A stretch of DNA of 36,364 nucleotides from Alicyclobacillus contaminans DSM 17975 (GTDB lineage: Bacteria > Bacillota > Bacilli > Alicyclobacillales > Alicyclobacillaceae), in contig NZ_AUCA01000033.1 of the NCBI RefSeq assembly GCF_000429525.1, positions 1-36,364 on the forward strand. The letters run 5' to 3'. Position numbers and translations under genes: made by a program. How positions within the stretch are numbered: the first letter of the stretch is position 1; every line of letters begins with the position of its first letter. Below the pieces are notes generated by a model that was not told where the DNA came from, did no database searches, and saw nothing but the letters and a program-made list of their open reading frames with translations. This document shows, piece by piece, positions 15,420 to 22,833 of the stretch.

Positions 15420-16025
15420 TCAGCGCGAGTAAAATTCCACGACGAGCGTTTCATTGACCGGTACTGGGATCTCTTCCCGTGCCGGTATCCGTTCCAGCTT
15501 ACCGGTCTTGGTCGCCGCGTCGAACGACAGGTAGGGTTCCACCGAAACCTTGTTCTCGAGGCTCGCCTGTACAATCGGAATCTGGTAGCCGCGTTCGGAC
15601 AAACTGATTTCGTCTCCCGGACGCACGCGGTACGACGCGATATCCACCCGCTTGCCGTTCACGCGCACGTGACCATGGTTCACAATCTGCCGCGCCGCGT
15701 CGAGCGTCGGAGCGAAGCCCAGGCGATACACCAGGTTGTCCAACCGCGTTTCCAGCAGTTGCAGCAGGTTGTCACCGGTGATGCCCGGTCGACGCGCCGC
15801 TTCCTCGTAATAGCGGCGGAACTGCTTTTCCTGCACGCCGTACACATAGCGAAGCTTCTGCTTCTCCAACAGCTGCATGCCGTATTCGCTGCGCTTCACG
15901 CGCTTACCCGGGCCGTGCTGTCCGGGAGGATATGGGCGCTTGTGCACCGGACACTTGGGTGATCCGCAAAGCGCCACCCCCACCGTCCGGCACAATTTAT
16001 GCTTGGGTCCTGTTCGTCTTGCCAT
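15420..16025 (-). CDS. rpsD: 30S ribosomal protein S4
   Basis: 201 residues, the standard length. MARRTGPKHKL opens the protein, RPYPPGQHGPGKRVKRSEYG is the conserved N-domain block, and the S4 RNA-binding domain covers about residues 90-155 (RLDNLVYRLGF, RQIVNHGHVRVNGKRVDI). The end VPVNETLVVEFYSR is conserved. It is a primary 16S rRNA binder of the small subunit. Unlike the cysteine-free S4 of B. subtilis, this one has Cys12, Cys20 and Cys25 near the N-terminus, resembling zinc-binding (C+) S4 forms. It is a lone gene, as in Bacillus. ATG 16025 has GGAGAGG upstream; the 199-base region upstream may hold an autoregulatory leader, but I could not recognise one. Confidence 0.96.
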   Translation of the reverse strand: MARRTGPKHKLCRTVGVALCGSPKCPVHKRPYPPGQHGPGKRVKRSEYGMQLLEKQKLRYVYGVQEKQFRRYYEEAARRPGITGDNLLQLLETRLDNLVYRLGFAPTLDAARQIVNHGHVRVNGKRVDIASYRVRPGDEISLSERGYQIPIVQASLENKVSVEPYLSFDAATKTGKLERIPAREEIPVPVNETLVVEFYSR

Positions 16026-16224
16026 GCTTCATTACCTCTCCTTCATCTCATCTTATCCATTTCACGATTCACGTCAGCGCTACAGAGCAGACGCTCAGCC
16101 ATCTATTCCATCAACATGCAGTGGTGCAACCCACCCATTGTTCATGAATCCTATCGCGCTGAACTCTCGGGTCCGTGGGCGTTTCATCCCCGGACATTTC
16201 CAGAATGGTCACTTGGTGTTCACT

Positions 16225-17697
16225 TCAACCGGCGGTGTTGACCGGCAGCCGCTTCCGCCGCACCGTTCTCCAGACGAGGAGACCGACAGCCGCAGCGAGC
16301 AGAAGCAATTGCGGTATGGCACTCTGCCAGGATGGATAAAACCCAAGCGCCGCGATGCTCGGCCAGTTCGCCACCGTCGTAGACGGCAACGTGCCCGCCA
16401 ATTGCAGGCTGTGAATGCCGAGCCCGGTGAATTTGAAACATAGATAGAATACCACCAAACTCGACACAAGGAAAAAGGATCGAATTGGAAGTTTCATGCC
16501 AACGAACAACATGAGGAACGCGATGACGGCGAGGATGGCGACTCCCATGATCAAACCGAGCAGCAGCGACCGCCAGCTGATGGCGTTGACCATTCCGAGA
16601 ATGAACAACACCGTCTCCGTGCCCTCCCGGAATACAGCCAAGAACGACAGCGCGCCCAACGAGATCAGACGGCCTGTGTCCAACGCCGCCTGACTGCGCT
16701 TGCGAAGGAACGCATTCCATTCCGCCACATTGGATTTCCGATGCAGCCAATAACTCATGTACAGCAGCATCGCAGCGGCCAGAATCCCGGTCCAACCAGA
16801 GATGACAAAGTTATTCTGGCCAAACGCGCCGGACGAGAATATCCACTTGACCATCACCGCCAACAGGGCGCTGCAAGCGATGCCGGCGAGAACGCCGGTC
16901 CAAATCCACGCGCTGCCTCGGCCCTCACCGGACTTCCGAACAACGGCCAACAGCGCGCCCACTACCAACAGCGCCTCCAGCCCCTCGCGCACCGGAATCA
17001 TCGCGGCGTCCCACAGGGTGTAGCTCGTTTTGTCGGCCAGCGGCGTGAGGTACTGAATCATGTCGTTGAGCTTCGCCACCGCATCGTTTTCGTCGCCGGA
17101 GGAGATCATGGCATTCACGACCACCATATCTCGCTCCGCGTCATTGTAAACGGTCGCGGATTGCGCCACCACAGTCCCTTCCACGCTCAGCCAGGACTGA
17201 CGCACGTCCGTCATCTCCGCTAACGCGGCGGACCGGTCCCCGCGTTGCACGGACTGCTTGGTGGTTTGAAGTTTCCCAATAAAGTCAGCCAGGGTCAAGT
17301 GACTCTGGTAGCCTGTTTGTCCTTTGGTGTAACCCCCTTGGACAAAGCGCTGGTCCGCCGTGTGCAACTGCTGCAGCGCCTGTACCACGGCCACCTGATT
17401 TTTCTGCATGAACGCGTACTGAACATTGCCCATCTTCTCTTCAATGTCCGCATAGGCGGCAGAGGAGTCCGACTGAACGTGGGTTTCTATCAGGAACCAG
17501 CGGGTGTTGAACTGGTCATAGGAGACTTTGGCTGCGGACAAATCGCCCTGTTTGGCCTGTTGCAGGGCCGAGACCACGTATCCGTCCGCCTGCTGCACCT
17601 CGCTCACACCGGCATCTGCCGCCAGCGTCGCCGGTGCGCACACCATCATCAACACAGCCAGAGTGGCGGCCAGCCATCCTCGGGACGCACGTATCAT
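16225..17697 (-). CDS. efeU: FTR1-family ferrous/ferric iron permease EfeU
   Basis: 490 residues, close to B. subtilis EfeU (about 480). A signal-like hydrophobic N-terminus (LAATLAVLMMVCAPATLAAD) leads into a helical extracytoplasmic domain of about 240 residues, followed by the FTR1 permease with seven spans. The iron-binding REGxE motifs are present twice: PVREGLEALLVVGALLAVV and FREGTETVLFILGMV. The C-terminus is basic (RTVRRKRLP). It takes up iron in concert with EfeO and EfeB. The ATG at 17697 has GGAGGGAAG upstream; earlier in-frame codons would destroy the signal sequence. It is 25 bases downstream of efeB and the last gene of the operon. No clear terminator follows. Confidence 0.92.
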   Translation of the reverse strand: MIRASRGWLAATLAVLMMVCAPATLAADAGVSEVQQADGYVVSALQQAKQGDLSAAKVSYDQFNTRWFLIETHVQSDSSAAYADIEEKMGNVQYAFMQKNQVAVVQALQQLHTADQRFVQGGYTKGQTGYQSHLTLADFIGKLQTTKQSVQRGDRSAALAEMTDVRQSWLSVEGTVVAQSATVYNDAERDMVVVNAMISSGDENDAVAKLNDMIQYLTPLADKTSYTLWDAAMIPVREGLEALLVVGALLAVVRKSGEGRGSAWIWTGVLAGIACSALLAVMVKWIFSSGAFGQNNFVISGWTGILAAAMLLYMSYWLHRKSNVAEWNAFLRKRSQAALDTGRLISLGALSFLAVFREGTETVLFILGMVNAISWRSLLLGLIMGVAILAVIAFLMLFVGMKLPIRSFFLVSSLVVFYLCFKFTGLGIHSLQLAGTLPSTTVANWPSIAALGFYPSWQSAIPQLLLLAAAVGLLVWRTVRRKRLPVNTAG

Positions 17698-17722
17698 GAT
17701 TCTTCCCTCCGCCCTCACTTCG

Positions 17723-19021
17723 TCACATAGACTCCAGCAACGTTTGCCCCACGTATCCGCCTGGCTGAACGCCCGGCGGGCAAGCAAACACCGCACTGCC
17801 CACGTGCACGATGTATTCATTCAACGCGTCGGATTCCTGCAATCGCTGCAGCACCGGCACAAATTGTTTCTGCGGATTGCGTTGAAACGCCAAAAACAAC
17901 AGCCCCACGTCGGCCAGCCCCGTCTTTGGGTCCACGCCACTCAGATAGGAGTAGCTGCGGCGCAGCATTTTGTTGGTTCCGTCTCCGTGCGCCAAGCGCA
18001 CGTGCGAATCCGCCGGCAACGCTGCCGGGTTTATCTTGTCAAATTCGTTGCTGGCACCAAAAGGAGCGCCGGACACCTTATGCCGACCGAACGTGGACTC
18101 CTGGTCTTTGAGCGAAGAACGATCCCAGTTTTGTATCAACATTTGAATCCGCCGCACCGCGAGGTAGGTGCCGTTGGCCATCCAGGCTGGGCCATCCGCC
18201 GCCGACGCCCACAAATACTGTTTCATGGCGGTGTCGGTCAGGATGTCCCGATTGGCCGTTCCATCTTTGAACCCGAACAAGTTCCGCGGCGTCTGGGGCT
18301 GTCCCGAAGCGTCCGTGGGTGCCTTCAGAAATCCGTCCTGCATCCAGCGTAACGCCGCCACTCCCGCCGCTGCCCGTGTCAAGTTACGAATGGCGTGAAA
18401 CGCCACCTGCGGGTTGTCCGCACACGCCTGCACGCACAGATCTCCGCCACACCAGTTGGGGTCAAGTTGATCCCGCTGCATCGGTGGAATCTGCTGCAAC
18501 ACTGTCGGTTTTCGGGCCGCCAAGCCAAAGCGATCACCGCTGTCGTTGTGAAACAACGTCGGCCCAAAGCCAAACGTCAGGGTCAGACGGGAGGGCTCCA
18601 ACCCCTCCGCCTCGCCCGTGTCTACAGGTGGCAAATAGGCATTGCTGGACATCTGCCCGACCGGATTACCGCTGCACATCGCCTGAGCGTACTGCGTCCA
18701 GGTCTTGAGCAGATCCCGCAAGTCCAACAGACTGCTCGTGGTCAGGTCATAGGTGGCGAAAACCACGTGGTCCTGCTGTGGCGTGATGATACCCGCCTGA
18801 TACATTCCATGGAACGGGATCAAGGTATGGCGCTTCGAACTATCCCCTGTCAGCTTTTCCGCTCCGTAAACGATGGCTTTCATGCCCCCGATGCCGAGGG
18901 CCGCCCCAATGCCCGCCGTCGCCGTGAGTTTGAGCATTTCTCTGCGGCTCAGCGGTTTCTCAAAGAACCCCTTCTTAGACGGAGCTTCGGGAGATACCCG
19001 GGTGTCCTTTTCCGTTGTCAC
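17723..19021 (-). CDS. efeB: Iron-uptake Dyp-type heme peroxidase EfeB, Tat-exported
   Basis: 432 residues. The N-terminus has a twin-arginine signal, LSRREMLKLTATAGIGAALG (about 25-44), for folded export. The Dyp fold follows: the family GxxDG motif is GFKDGTANRD, the proximal heme His lies in DSHVRLAHGDG, and the distal Arg in RRSYSYLSGVDP. It oxidises iron or extracts it from heme at the outside of the membrane for EfeU. Start GTG 19021 with GGGGAGAGG upstream. It lies 20 bases behind efeO and 25 before efeU. The order here is O-B-U rather than the U-O-B common in enterobacteria. Confidence 0.93.
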   Translation of the reverse strand: MTTEKDTRVSPEAPSKKGFFEKPLSRREMLKLTATAGIGAALGIGGMKAIVYGAEKLTGDSSKRHTLIPFHGMYQAGIITPQQDHVVFATYDLTTSSLLDLRDLLKTWTQYAQAMCSGNPVGQMSSNAYLPPVDTGEAEGLEPSRLTLTFGFGPTLFHNDSGDRFGLAARKPTVLQQIPPMQRDQLDPNWCGGDLCVQACADNPQVAFHAIRNLTRAAAGVAALRWMQDGFLKAPTDASGQPQTPRNLFGFKDGTANRDILTDTAMKQYLWASAADGPAWMANGTYLAVRRIQMLIQNWDRSSLKDQESTFGRHKVSGAPFGASNEFDKINPAALPADSHVRLAHGDGTNKMLRRSYSYLSGVDPKTGLADVGLLFLAFQRNPQKQFVPVLQRLQESDALNEYIVHVGSAVFACPPGVQPGGYVGQTLLESM

Positions 19022-19041
19022 GGCCGTCCTCTCCCCTGTGG

Positions 19042-20217
19042 TTATGACAGAATTTTGGCTGTCTTGGACAGCGCTTCAGCGGCGCTGTTCAACTCTTCAC
19101 TGATGGTCCGCGTGTCTTGGGCCGTCAGTTTGTTATAGAGCACGTACCCATTCCCGGACTTGTATTTGTTCATGGTGTTTTCCACCGTCTTGAACCGCTG
19201 CGCCACCGTCTCTGCCAAACTGGGGTCCGTCGCCTGCACAATCGGCTGGATGGCGTCGAACGCCTTTTCAGACCCGTCCACATTTGCGACCAGGTCAAGC
19301 AAGTCAATGTGCGAATACCGCTCTTCCTCGCCGGTGATCTTGCTCGTGGCTGCTTCGTTCAGCAGATCCACCGCGCCGGCGATCACGTCCCCGGGCTGCA
19401 CCGTCAACGATTCGATCTTGCGCTGGAGCGTCTGGACATTCGCCAACAACTGCTTGGCGACCGTTGCTTGCCCGGCCAGGGAGTGCTTCACCCAAATCGC
19501 CTGCTCCAATTCGTGAAAGCCCCCCCACTGGTTGGCTGGAACATCGTTGGCGCGGGCGTCAATTTTCGGGTCGAGATCACCAAAATCTTCCGCGATGGGT
19601 TCAATGCGCTCGTAGTACACCCGCGCCGGTCCGTACAGAGATTCGGCTTTCGCCATATCTCCCGCTTCCACAGCCTGCACGAACGCCTGGGTGTGTGTCA
19701 CGAGCAATTCGCTCTGCTGCAGCACGTAGTCGTGGTACTGCTGCGCTGCGGCGGCCAGCGCCGTGCTGTTGGCCGAAGTGGTTGCCGGTGTTTTATGCTC
19801 CACGTCAGAGAGCAATTGATCCAGCGCCTGTTGCAGCCCTTGGTTCAATGTATCGACTTGCGACCAAGCCACAGGATTGGCTTTTGCGGCGGAAAAGAGC
19901 GGACTCAGGTACTTTTCTACGTTCGCGTAATCGAGCGGATAATTGGATTTCACGCTGTTCTCGAACGACGGCCACTCCTGGTTGTACAATTTGGCCGCCA
20001 GTTCCGACGCGTTCGCGGTGTCTTTCGCGTTCACCACCGACGTCAGCTGTGATGCGGTTTGCTGCATGGCCTGTACATGATTCTTCAGATCCGCCATGGC
20101 AGTCGGATTGGATGCATGAGTCGTATTGTTGGTGGACGACCCTGTGTTCGACGAACAGCCTGCCAGCGACAGACAACTCACCGAAATAGCCAACGCCATC
20201 CATTTCATCTGGCGCAT
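19042..20217 (-). CDS. efeO: Iron-uptake lipoprotein EfeO (M75/imelysin-like)
   Basis: 391 residues. The start MRQMKWMALAISVSCLSLAG is a lipoprotein signal with lipobox LAGC, so the protein is anchored outside the cell. After a Ser/Thr/Asn-rich linker the M75 domain begins (about residue 50); its metal site HxxE is visible in GGFHELEQAIW. No separate cupredoxin domain is present, as in B. subtilis EfeO. It captures iron and passes it to EfeU. Start ATG 20217 has AAGGGGGAA upstream; the frame is open 22 codons further up but this adds basic residues ahead of the signal. First gene of efeO-B-U; a palindrome and promoter lie upstream. Confidence 0.9.
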   Translation of the reverse strand: MRQMKWMALAISVSCLSLAGCSSNTGSSTNNTTHASNPTAMADLKNHVQAMQQTASQLTSVVNAKDTANASELAAKLYNQEWPSFENSVKSNYPLDYANVEKYLSPLFSAAKANPVAWSQVDTLNQGLQQALDQLLSDVEHKTPATTSANSTALAAAAQQYHDYVLQQSELLVTHTQAFVQAVEAGDMAKAESLYGPARVYYERIEPIAEDFGDLDPKIDARANDVPANQWGGFHELEQAIWVKHSLAGQATVAKQLLANVQTLQRKIESLTVQPGDVIAGAVDLLNEAATSKITGEEERYSHIDLLDLVANVDGSEKAFDAIQPIVQATDPSLAETVAQRFKTVENTMNKYKSGNGYVLYNKLTAQDTRTISEELNSAAEALSKTAKILS

Positions 20218-20267
20218 CGACCGATTCCCCCTTTGTCTCCTCACGACGAACGGATTGTCCGGATACT

Positions 20268-20282
20268 TGACTAATTTAGTCA
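20268..20282 (-). promoter_or_regulatory. Palindromic operator in the efeO leader
   Basis: TGACTAATTTAGTCA is a perfect 7-1-7 palindrome, the geometry of Fur/PerR boxes but not their sequence. It lies just downstream of the predicted efeO transcription start. Related repeats occur at 20349-20366 and 21458-21470. Confidence 0.65.
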
Positions 20283-20295
20283 TGATTCCGGAATC

Positions 20296-20324
20296 AGTGT
20301 ATCAAGTAGCCTATGCAAACGCAA
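20296..20324 (-). promoter_or_regulatory. Candidate promoter of efeO-B-U
   Basis: TTGCGT (20319-20324) and TACACT (20296-20301) with 17 bases between them on the minus strand. Downstream come TGATTCCG and the palindrome, a layout close to that in front of the peroxiredoxin gene. Confidence 0.5.
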
Positions 20325-20348
20325 TAGTTTATATCAATAAAAACAATA

Positions 20349-20366
20349 AATTAGTATAGACTAATT
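20349..20366. promoter_or_regulatory. Second palindrome in the efeO / small-gene intergenic region
   Basis: AATTAGTATAGACTAATT is a perfect 7-4-7 inverted repeat sharing the GACTAA half-site with the efeO operator. It lies upstream of the efeO promoter and about 75 bases upstream of the divergent gene at 20440, overlapping a possible -10 (TAGTAT) for that gene. Confidence 0.5.
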
Positions 20367-20439
20367 ATCCGCCAGCTGAATCATCCCTGGCATACTTCCG
20401 AGCAGAGTGGAGATCATGAAACGACGGAGGTGACCATCG

Positions 20440-20664
20440 ATGAAAATGGAGGCTGTTCAGGAGCAATTGCGGCAGTGGGGTGAGCTCATCATCACCACAG
20501 CGGCCGGAGAATCCTATGAAATCCACCTCGGCGACACGGCCTTCGATGTCGCAGGTCGCGTCATCACCCTGACCACGCCGAACGCCGTGTACCTGATAGA
20601 CGGCGACGCGGTGGAAAATGTGAAGAAGCACTACGGGCACAAATTGGAGGAAGCCGATCACTGA
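20440..20664 (+). CDS. Small hypothetical protein
   Basis: 74 residues with no recognised family. The sequence is acidic and predicted beta-rich: GELIITTAAGESYEIHLGDT then VITLTTPNAVYLIDGDAVEN, ending in a His-containing tail (KKHYGHKLEE). GGAGGTGACC lies in front of the ATG, so it is very likely translated. It is cytosolic by composition. It is divergent from efeO and the region between holds two metal-type palindromes, so it may belong to the same regulon. The alternating strands look like a small OB or PRC-like fold, but this is only an impression. Confidence 0.65.
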   Translation: MKMEAVQEQLRQWGELIITTAAGESYEIHLGDTAFDVAGRVITLTTPNAVYLIDGDAVENVKKHYGHKLEEADH

Positions 20665-20725
20665 ATGTCAGTCGGCGGGTAGGCTCCCAACTGTCCGGGG
20701 TGGGCGACGACTGGCCTCGTCCGGA

Positions 20726-20830
20726 ATCGAGCAGGAGGGGGCGCATAGCCCCTGGCCTCTCACACCACCTACATGCGGATCCGCATGCGGACTGCCACCC
20801 TCAAGATTTCGCCCATGCTCGGCGTACACA
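20726..20830 (-). mobile_element. Probable remnant of a group II intron (3' end, domains V/VI)
   Basis: Read on the minus strand, the stretch has GGTGGTGTGAGAGG, then a GGGGC/GCCCC hairpin, CCTCCTGCTCGAT at its end. From memory this is the usual 3' end of bacterial group II introns (…TGTGAGAGG…CCTCCTACTCGAT). The preceding CGCATGCGGATCCGCATG replaces the expected domain V, so it is degenerate. No reverse transcriptase is present. It follows a strong hairpin, the favoured site of class C introns. Confidence 0.45.
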
Positions 20831-20867
20831 GACAAGCGGCGCACCCATGATGGGTACGCCGCCTGTC
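20831..20867 (-). terminator. Strong hairpin behind the peroxiredoxin gene
   Basis: GCGGCG (20836-20841) pairs with CGCCGC (20857-20862), flanked by GACA/TGTC and enclosing ACCCAT/ATGGGT, with only single-base mismatches. It lies 23 bases after the stop. There is no T-run; if a class C intron inserted here the T-run would have been displaced. Confidence 0.6.
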
Positions 20868-20890
20868 GTCGCATCTCGAAGAGGATGGAA

Positions 20891-21430
20891 TCAGACTTCC
20901 AGCAACTTGTCGCCAGGCTTCCAGTTCGCCGGGCACAGACCGCCGGCTTGCAGGGCTTCCAAGACGCGCAGGGTCTCGTCCACACTGCGGCCGATGTTCA
21001 TGTCGTGCACGACCTGGTAGCGCAGGATGCCCTCTGGATCAATGATGAACAGACCGCGCAGCGCCTGTCCTTCGCTCTCCACCAGGACATCATACTTGCG
21101 GGCGACTTCCTTCGTGAAGTCCGCCGCGAGCGGATAATCGAGACCGCCGAGCCCGTTCTTTTCTTTCGGCGTCTGAATCCAAGCCTTGTGGCTATGGACG
21201 CTGTCGCAGCTGACACCGAGCACTTCCGCATCCAAGTCCTTGAATTCCTGGAGACGGTCGTTCATCGCAATGATCTCCGTCGGGCAGACGAAGGTAAAGT
21301 CGGCGGGGTAAAAGAACATGACCAACCATTTACCACGATAGTCGGAGAGTTTGACCCGTTCATCCAATGTCTTCATATTCTTTGTGGACAGCATGTCAAA
21401 GTCTGGTGCTGGTTGTCCTACCAACGGCAT
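20891..21430 (-). CDS. Typical 2-Cys peroxiredoxin (AhpC/Prx1)
   Basis: 179 residues. The peroxidatic Cys is in FFYPADFTFVCPTE, the conserved Arg in LRGLFIIDPEG, and the resolving Cys in GGLCPANWKPGD near the C-terminus. It reduces H2O2 and organic peroxides in the cytosol using thioredoxin or an AhpF-type reductase; no ahpF is present here. It resembles the Prx1-type rather than the enterobacterial AhpC, as KEKNGLGGLDYPL and the short tail show. Start ATG 21430 with AAAAAGGAG upstream. The leader has an ATTTAG-A-CTAAAT palindrome like the operators near efeO, which suggests shared metal or peroxide control. Confidence 0.94.
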   Translation of the reverse strand: MPLVGQPAPDFDMLSTKNMKTLDERVKLSDYRGKWLVMFFYPADFTFVCPTEIIAMNDRLQEFKDLDAEVLGVSCDSVHSHKAWIQTPKEKNGLGGLDYPLAADFTKEVARKYDVLVESEGQALRGLFIIDPEGILRYQVVHDMNIGRSVDETLRVLEALQAGGLCPANWKPGDKLLEV

Positions 21431-21457
21431 ACGGAAACACTCCTTTTTCCATTTGGT

Positions 21458-21492
21458 ATTTAGACTAAATTCATATCACGGAAGTCAGTATA
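21458..21492 (-). promoter_or_regulatory. Peroxiredoxin promoter (extended -10) and palindrome
   Basis: On the minus strand TGGTATACT forms an extended -10 (TATACT at 21487-21492). About 16 bases downstream lies ATTTAGTCTAAAT (21458-21470), a 6-1-6 palindrome. The segment between reads GACTTCCGTGATATGA, close to GATTCCGGAATCATGA at the same place in the efeO leader. Confidence 0.55.
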
Positions 21493-21590
21493 CCATACCA
21501 GTGTGAGCGAAATCCACCCTGTCCATTCTCCATGTCCGCAAAACTGTCGAATCCTGCGGCCAAGCGTTGCGTATTTCGACACGGGTTGTG

Positions 21591-21609
21591 GTATCCTATT
21601 TTAGGATAC
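21591..21609. promoter_or_regulatory. 19-bp perfect palindrome upstream of the DUF1641 gene
   Basis: GTATCCTATTTTAGGATAC is an exact 8-3-8 inverted repeat ending 24 bases before the start codon, overlapping the likely promoter. It is too near the start and lacks a T-run on the coding side to be a terminator, so an operator is likely. The regulator is not known. Confidence 0.65.
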
Positions 21610-21633
21610 TTACTTTAGAAGGGCGTGTGTGCA

Positions 21634-22056
21634 ATGGCTGAAACCACGACGTTGGAAAAGCCGACTGTTGATGTGACCGAACTGCTCATGCGAGCCGACG
21701 TCCAAAAGGCCCTCATCGATGTTCTTGAACATCTTCCGAAACTCGCTCCGGTCCTGGTGCTCGCTGCAAAAGGCGTGGAAGCCGTGCGGGATGCGGTCAC
21801 CGATCCCGAACTGATGGGCGGACTGGAGGACTTGCTGCTGGACAAGGTCAAGCCGTTGAAGAGCAAGGCTTCCGATGTCTCCAGCATGGTGCAGGAGGCG
21901 AAGAGCCGGGCCGAACGTAATACGGGGTACATCGGCATGTTTGGACTGCTGCGACTGTTGAAGGACCCGACGGTACAGTATGCCCTGCGTTTCCTGCAAG
22001 CGTTCGTCGATGTGGCGTCGGAACATCGCGCGGCAGCGGAGAAATCTGGCAAATAA
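21634..22056 (+). CDS. DUF1641 family protein (YrhD-like)
   Basis: 140 residues, mostly helical. The blocks LIDVLEHLPKLAPVLVLAAK, MGGLEDLLLDKVKPLKSKA and FGLLRLLKDPTVQYALRFLQ match DUF1641. In other Firmicutes such genes sit beside formate dehydrogenase or sulfide:quinone oxidoreductase genes; neither is here, so it is an orphan copy. Function is unknown, probably as an accessory protein. The ATG at 21634 has GAAGGG 10 bases upstream; a GTG at 21625 is too close to that SD. A 19-bp palindrome precedes it and a strong terminator follows. Confidence 0.75.
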   Translation: MAETTTLEKPTVDVTELLMRADVQKALIDVLEHLPKLAPVLVLAAKGVEAVRDAVTDPELMGGLEDLLLDKVKPLKSKASDVSSMVQEAKSRAERNTGYIGMFGLLRLLKDPTVQYALRFLQAFVDVASEHRAAAEKSGK

Positions 22057-22072
22057 AGGGTTGTATCGCGGC

Positions 22073-22108
22073 AACGGCGGATGCCCAACGGGCTCCGCCG
22101 TTTTTCTT
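22073..22108 (+). terminator. Intrinsic terminator of the DUF1641 gene
   Basis: AACGGCGGA (22073-22081) pairs with TCCGCCGTT ending at 22102, enclosing GCCC/GGGC, and is followed by TTTTTCTTT. Confidence 0.9.
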
Positions 22109-22150
22109 TCGAGGAAACCTACGGTGACGCTGCGGTCACCGCGCCGCTGG

Positions 22151-22621
22151 TCATACGTCGGCGTCACTGGACCGGCTCCGCGACTTCCGGCGGCGGCGGG
22201 TGGCTTTTCGCTTGGTGATCTTCATCTTTACCTCGCGTTCAATCGTGGTGTGCTTCGTGATCATGTCCGGCGTCAACTTGCCCTGTGCCGTGAACATGGA
22301 GAAGTCAAACGGCGTCTTCAACTCGTCTTTCGGCACCTGCATTTCGTCCGCCAGAGCTTCTTTGTCCAGGACTTCTCGCTCCCGAAAAGTGGGGGATAGC
22401 ACCGCGTTCTCGCCGTTTGGCAGAGGAATGATGATTTCCTCTTCCCCGCTCTCCGCAAACAGCGCCTCCAACTCTTCGAACAACAGTTTGTTTTCCTCGT
22501 TGCGCTCTTTCGCAATTTCCTTGTTCTGAAAGTAACGCAGCACCTTTTCCTCCAACTTCAGACGTCGCGCCTGCTCGTCCTCCGTCTCCACCAGCGACAG
22601 CCTGGGCTCAACCGTTGACAT
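22151..22621 (-). CDS. Hypothetical protein with a basic Arg/Ser-rich tail
   Basis: 156 residues, no recognised family. The first half is highly charged and predicted coiled helix (RRLKLEEKVLRYFQNKEIAK, then ERNEENKLLFEELEALFAES). A middle strand section (EEIIIPLPNGENAVLSP) is followed by a phage-like mix (REREVLDKEALADEMQVPKD). The end, KITKRKATRRRRKSRSRSS, is strongly basic and may bind nucleic acid. ATG 22621 has GAGGTGAGC upstream and a good promoter precedes it. It is cytosolic by composition. It converges with the DUF1641 gene 94 bases away, across that gene's terminator. Confidence 0.55.
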   Translation of the reverse strand: MSTVEPRLSLVETEDEQARRLKLEEKVLRYFQNKEIAKERNEENKLLFEELEALFAESGEEEIIIPLPNGENAVLSPTFREREVLDKEALADEMQVPKDELKTPFDFSMFTAQGKLTPDMITKHTTIEREVKMKITKRKATRRRRKSRSRSSDADV

Positions 22622-22691
22622 CTTCAGCTCACCTCATGTTGTTCATGCTGCGGCGACTCGGCCGGATTGCGCCGAGTGCGGACAAGGATTC

Positions 22692-22720
22692 ATCATACAC
22701 GAAGCGCGGAAGCGTGTCGA
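22692..22720 (-). promoter_or_regulatory. Promoter of the hypothetical gene at 22151
   Basis: TCGACA (22715-22720) and TATGAT (22692-22697) with a 17-base spacer, and GTG directly before the -10. It is back-to-back with the plus-strand promoter at 22722. Confidence 0.6.
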
Positions 22721-22721
22721 T

Positions 22722-22751
22722 GTGACATCCTTTGGCGCGCGAGGGTACAAT
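22722..22751 (+). promoter_or_regulatory. Promoter of the LLM oxidoreductase-msrB operon
   Basis: GTGACA (22722-22727) and TACAAT (22746-22751) with an 18-base spacer. Its -35 is one base from the -35 of the divergent promoter, so the two probably compete. Confidence 0.55.
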
Positions 22752-22833
22752 AGGAGGGAGACCGGGTGCCTTCGGATGGAGGGGAGCCACGTCGGCCCCT
22801 CGTCCGCAGCCCACGAGAAATCAGGTGAATGCC

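Noticed and set aside
16026-16224. S4 autoregulatory leader RNA upstream of rpsD
   Set aside because: I could not find a convincing pseudoknot or conserved element by eye in this 199-base stretch.
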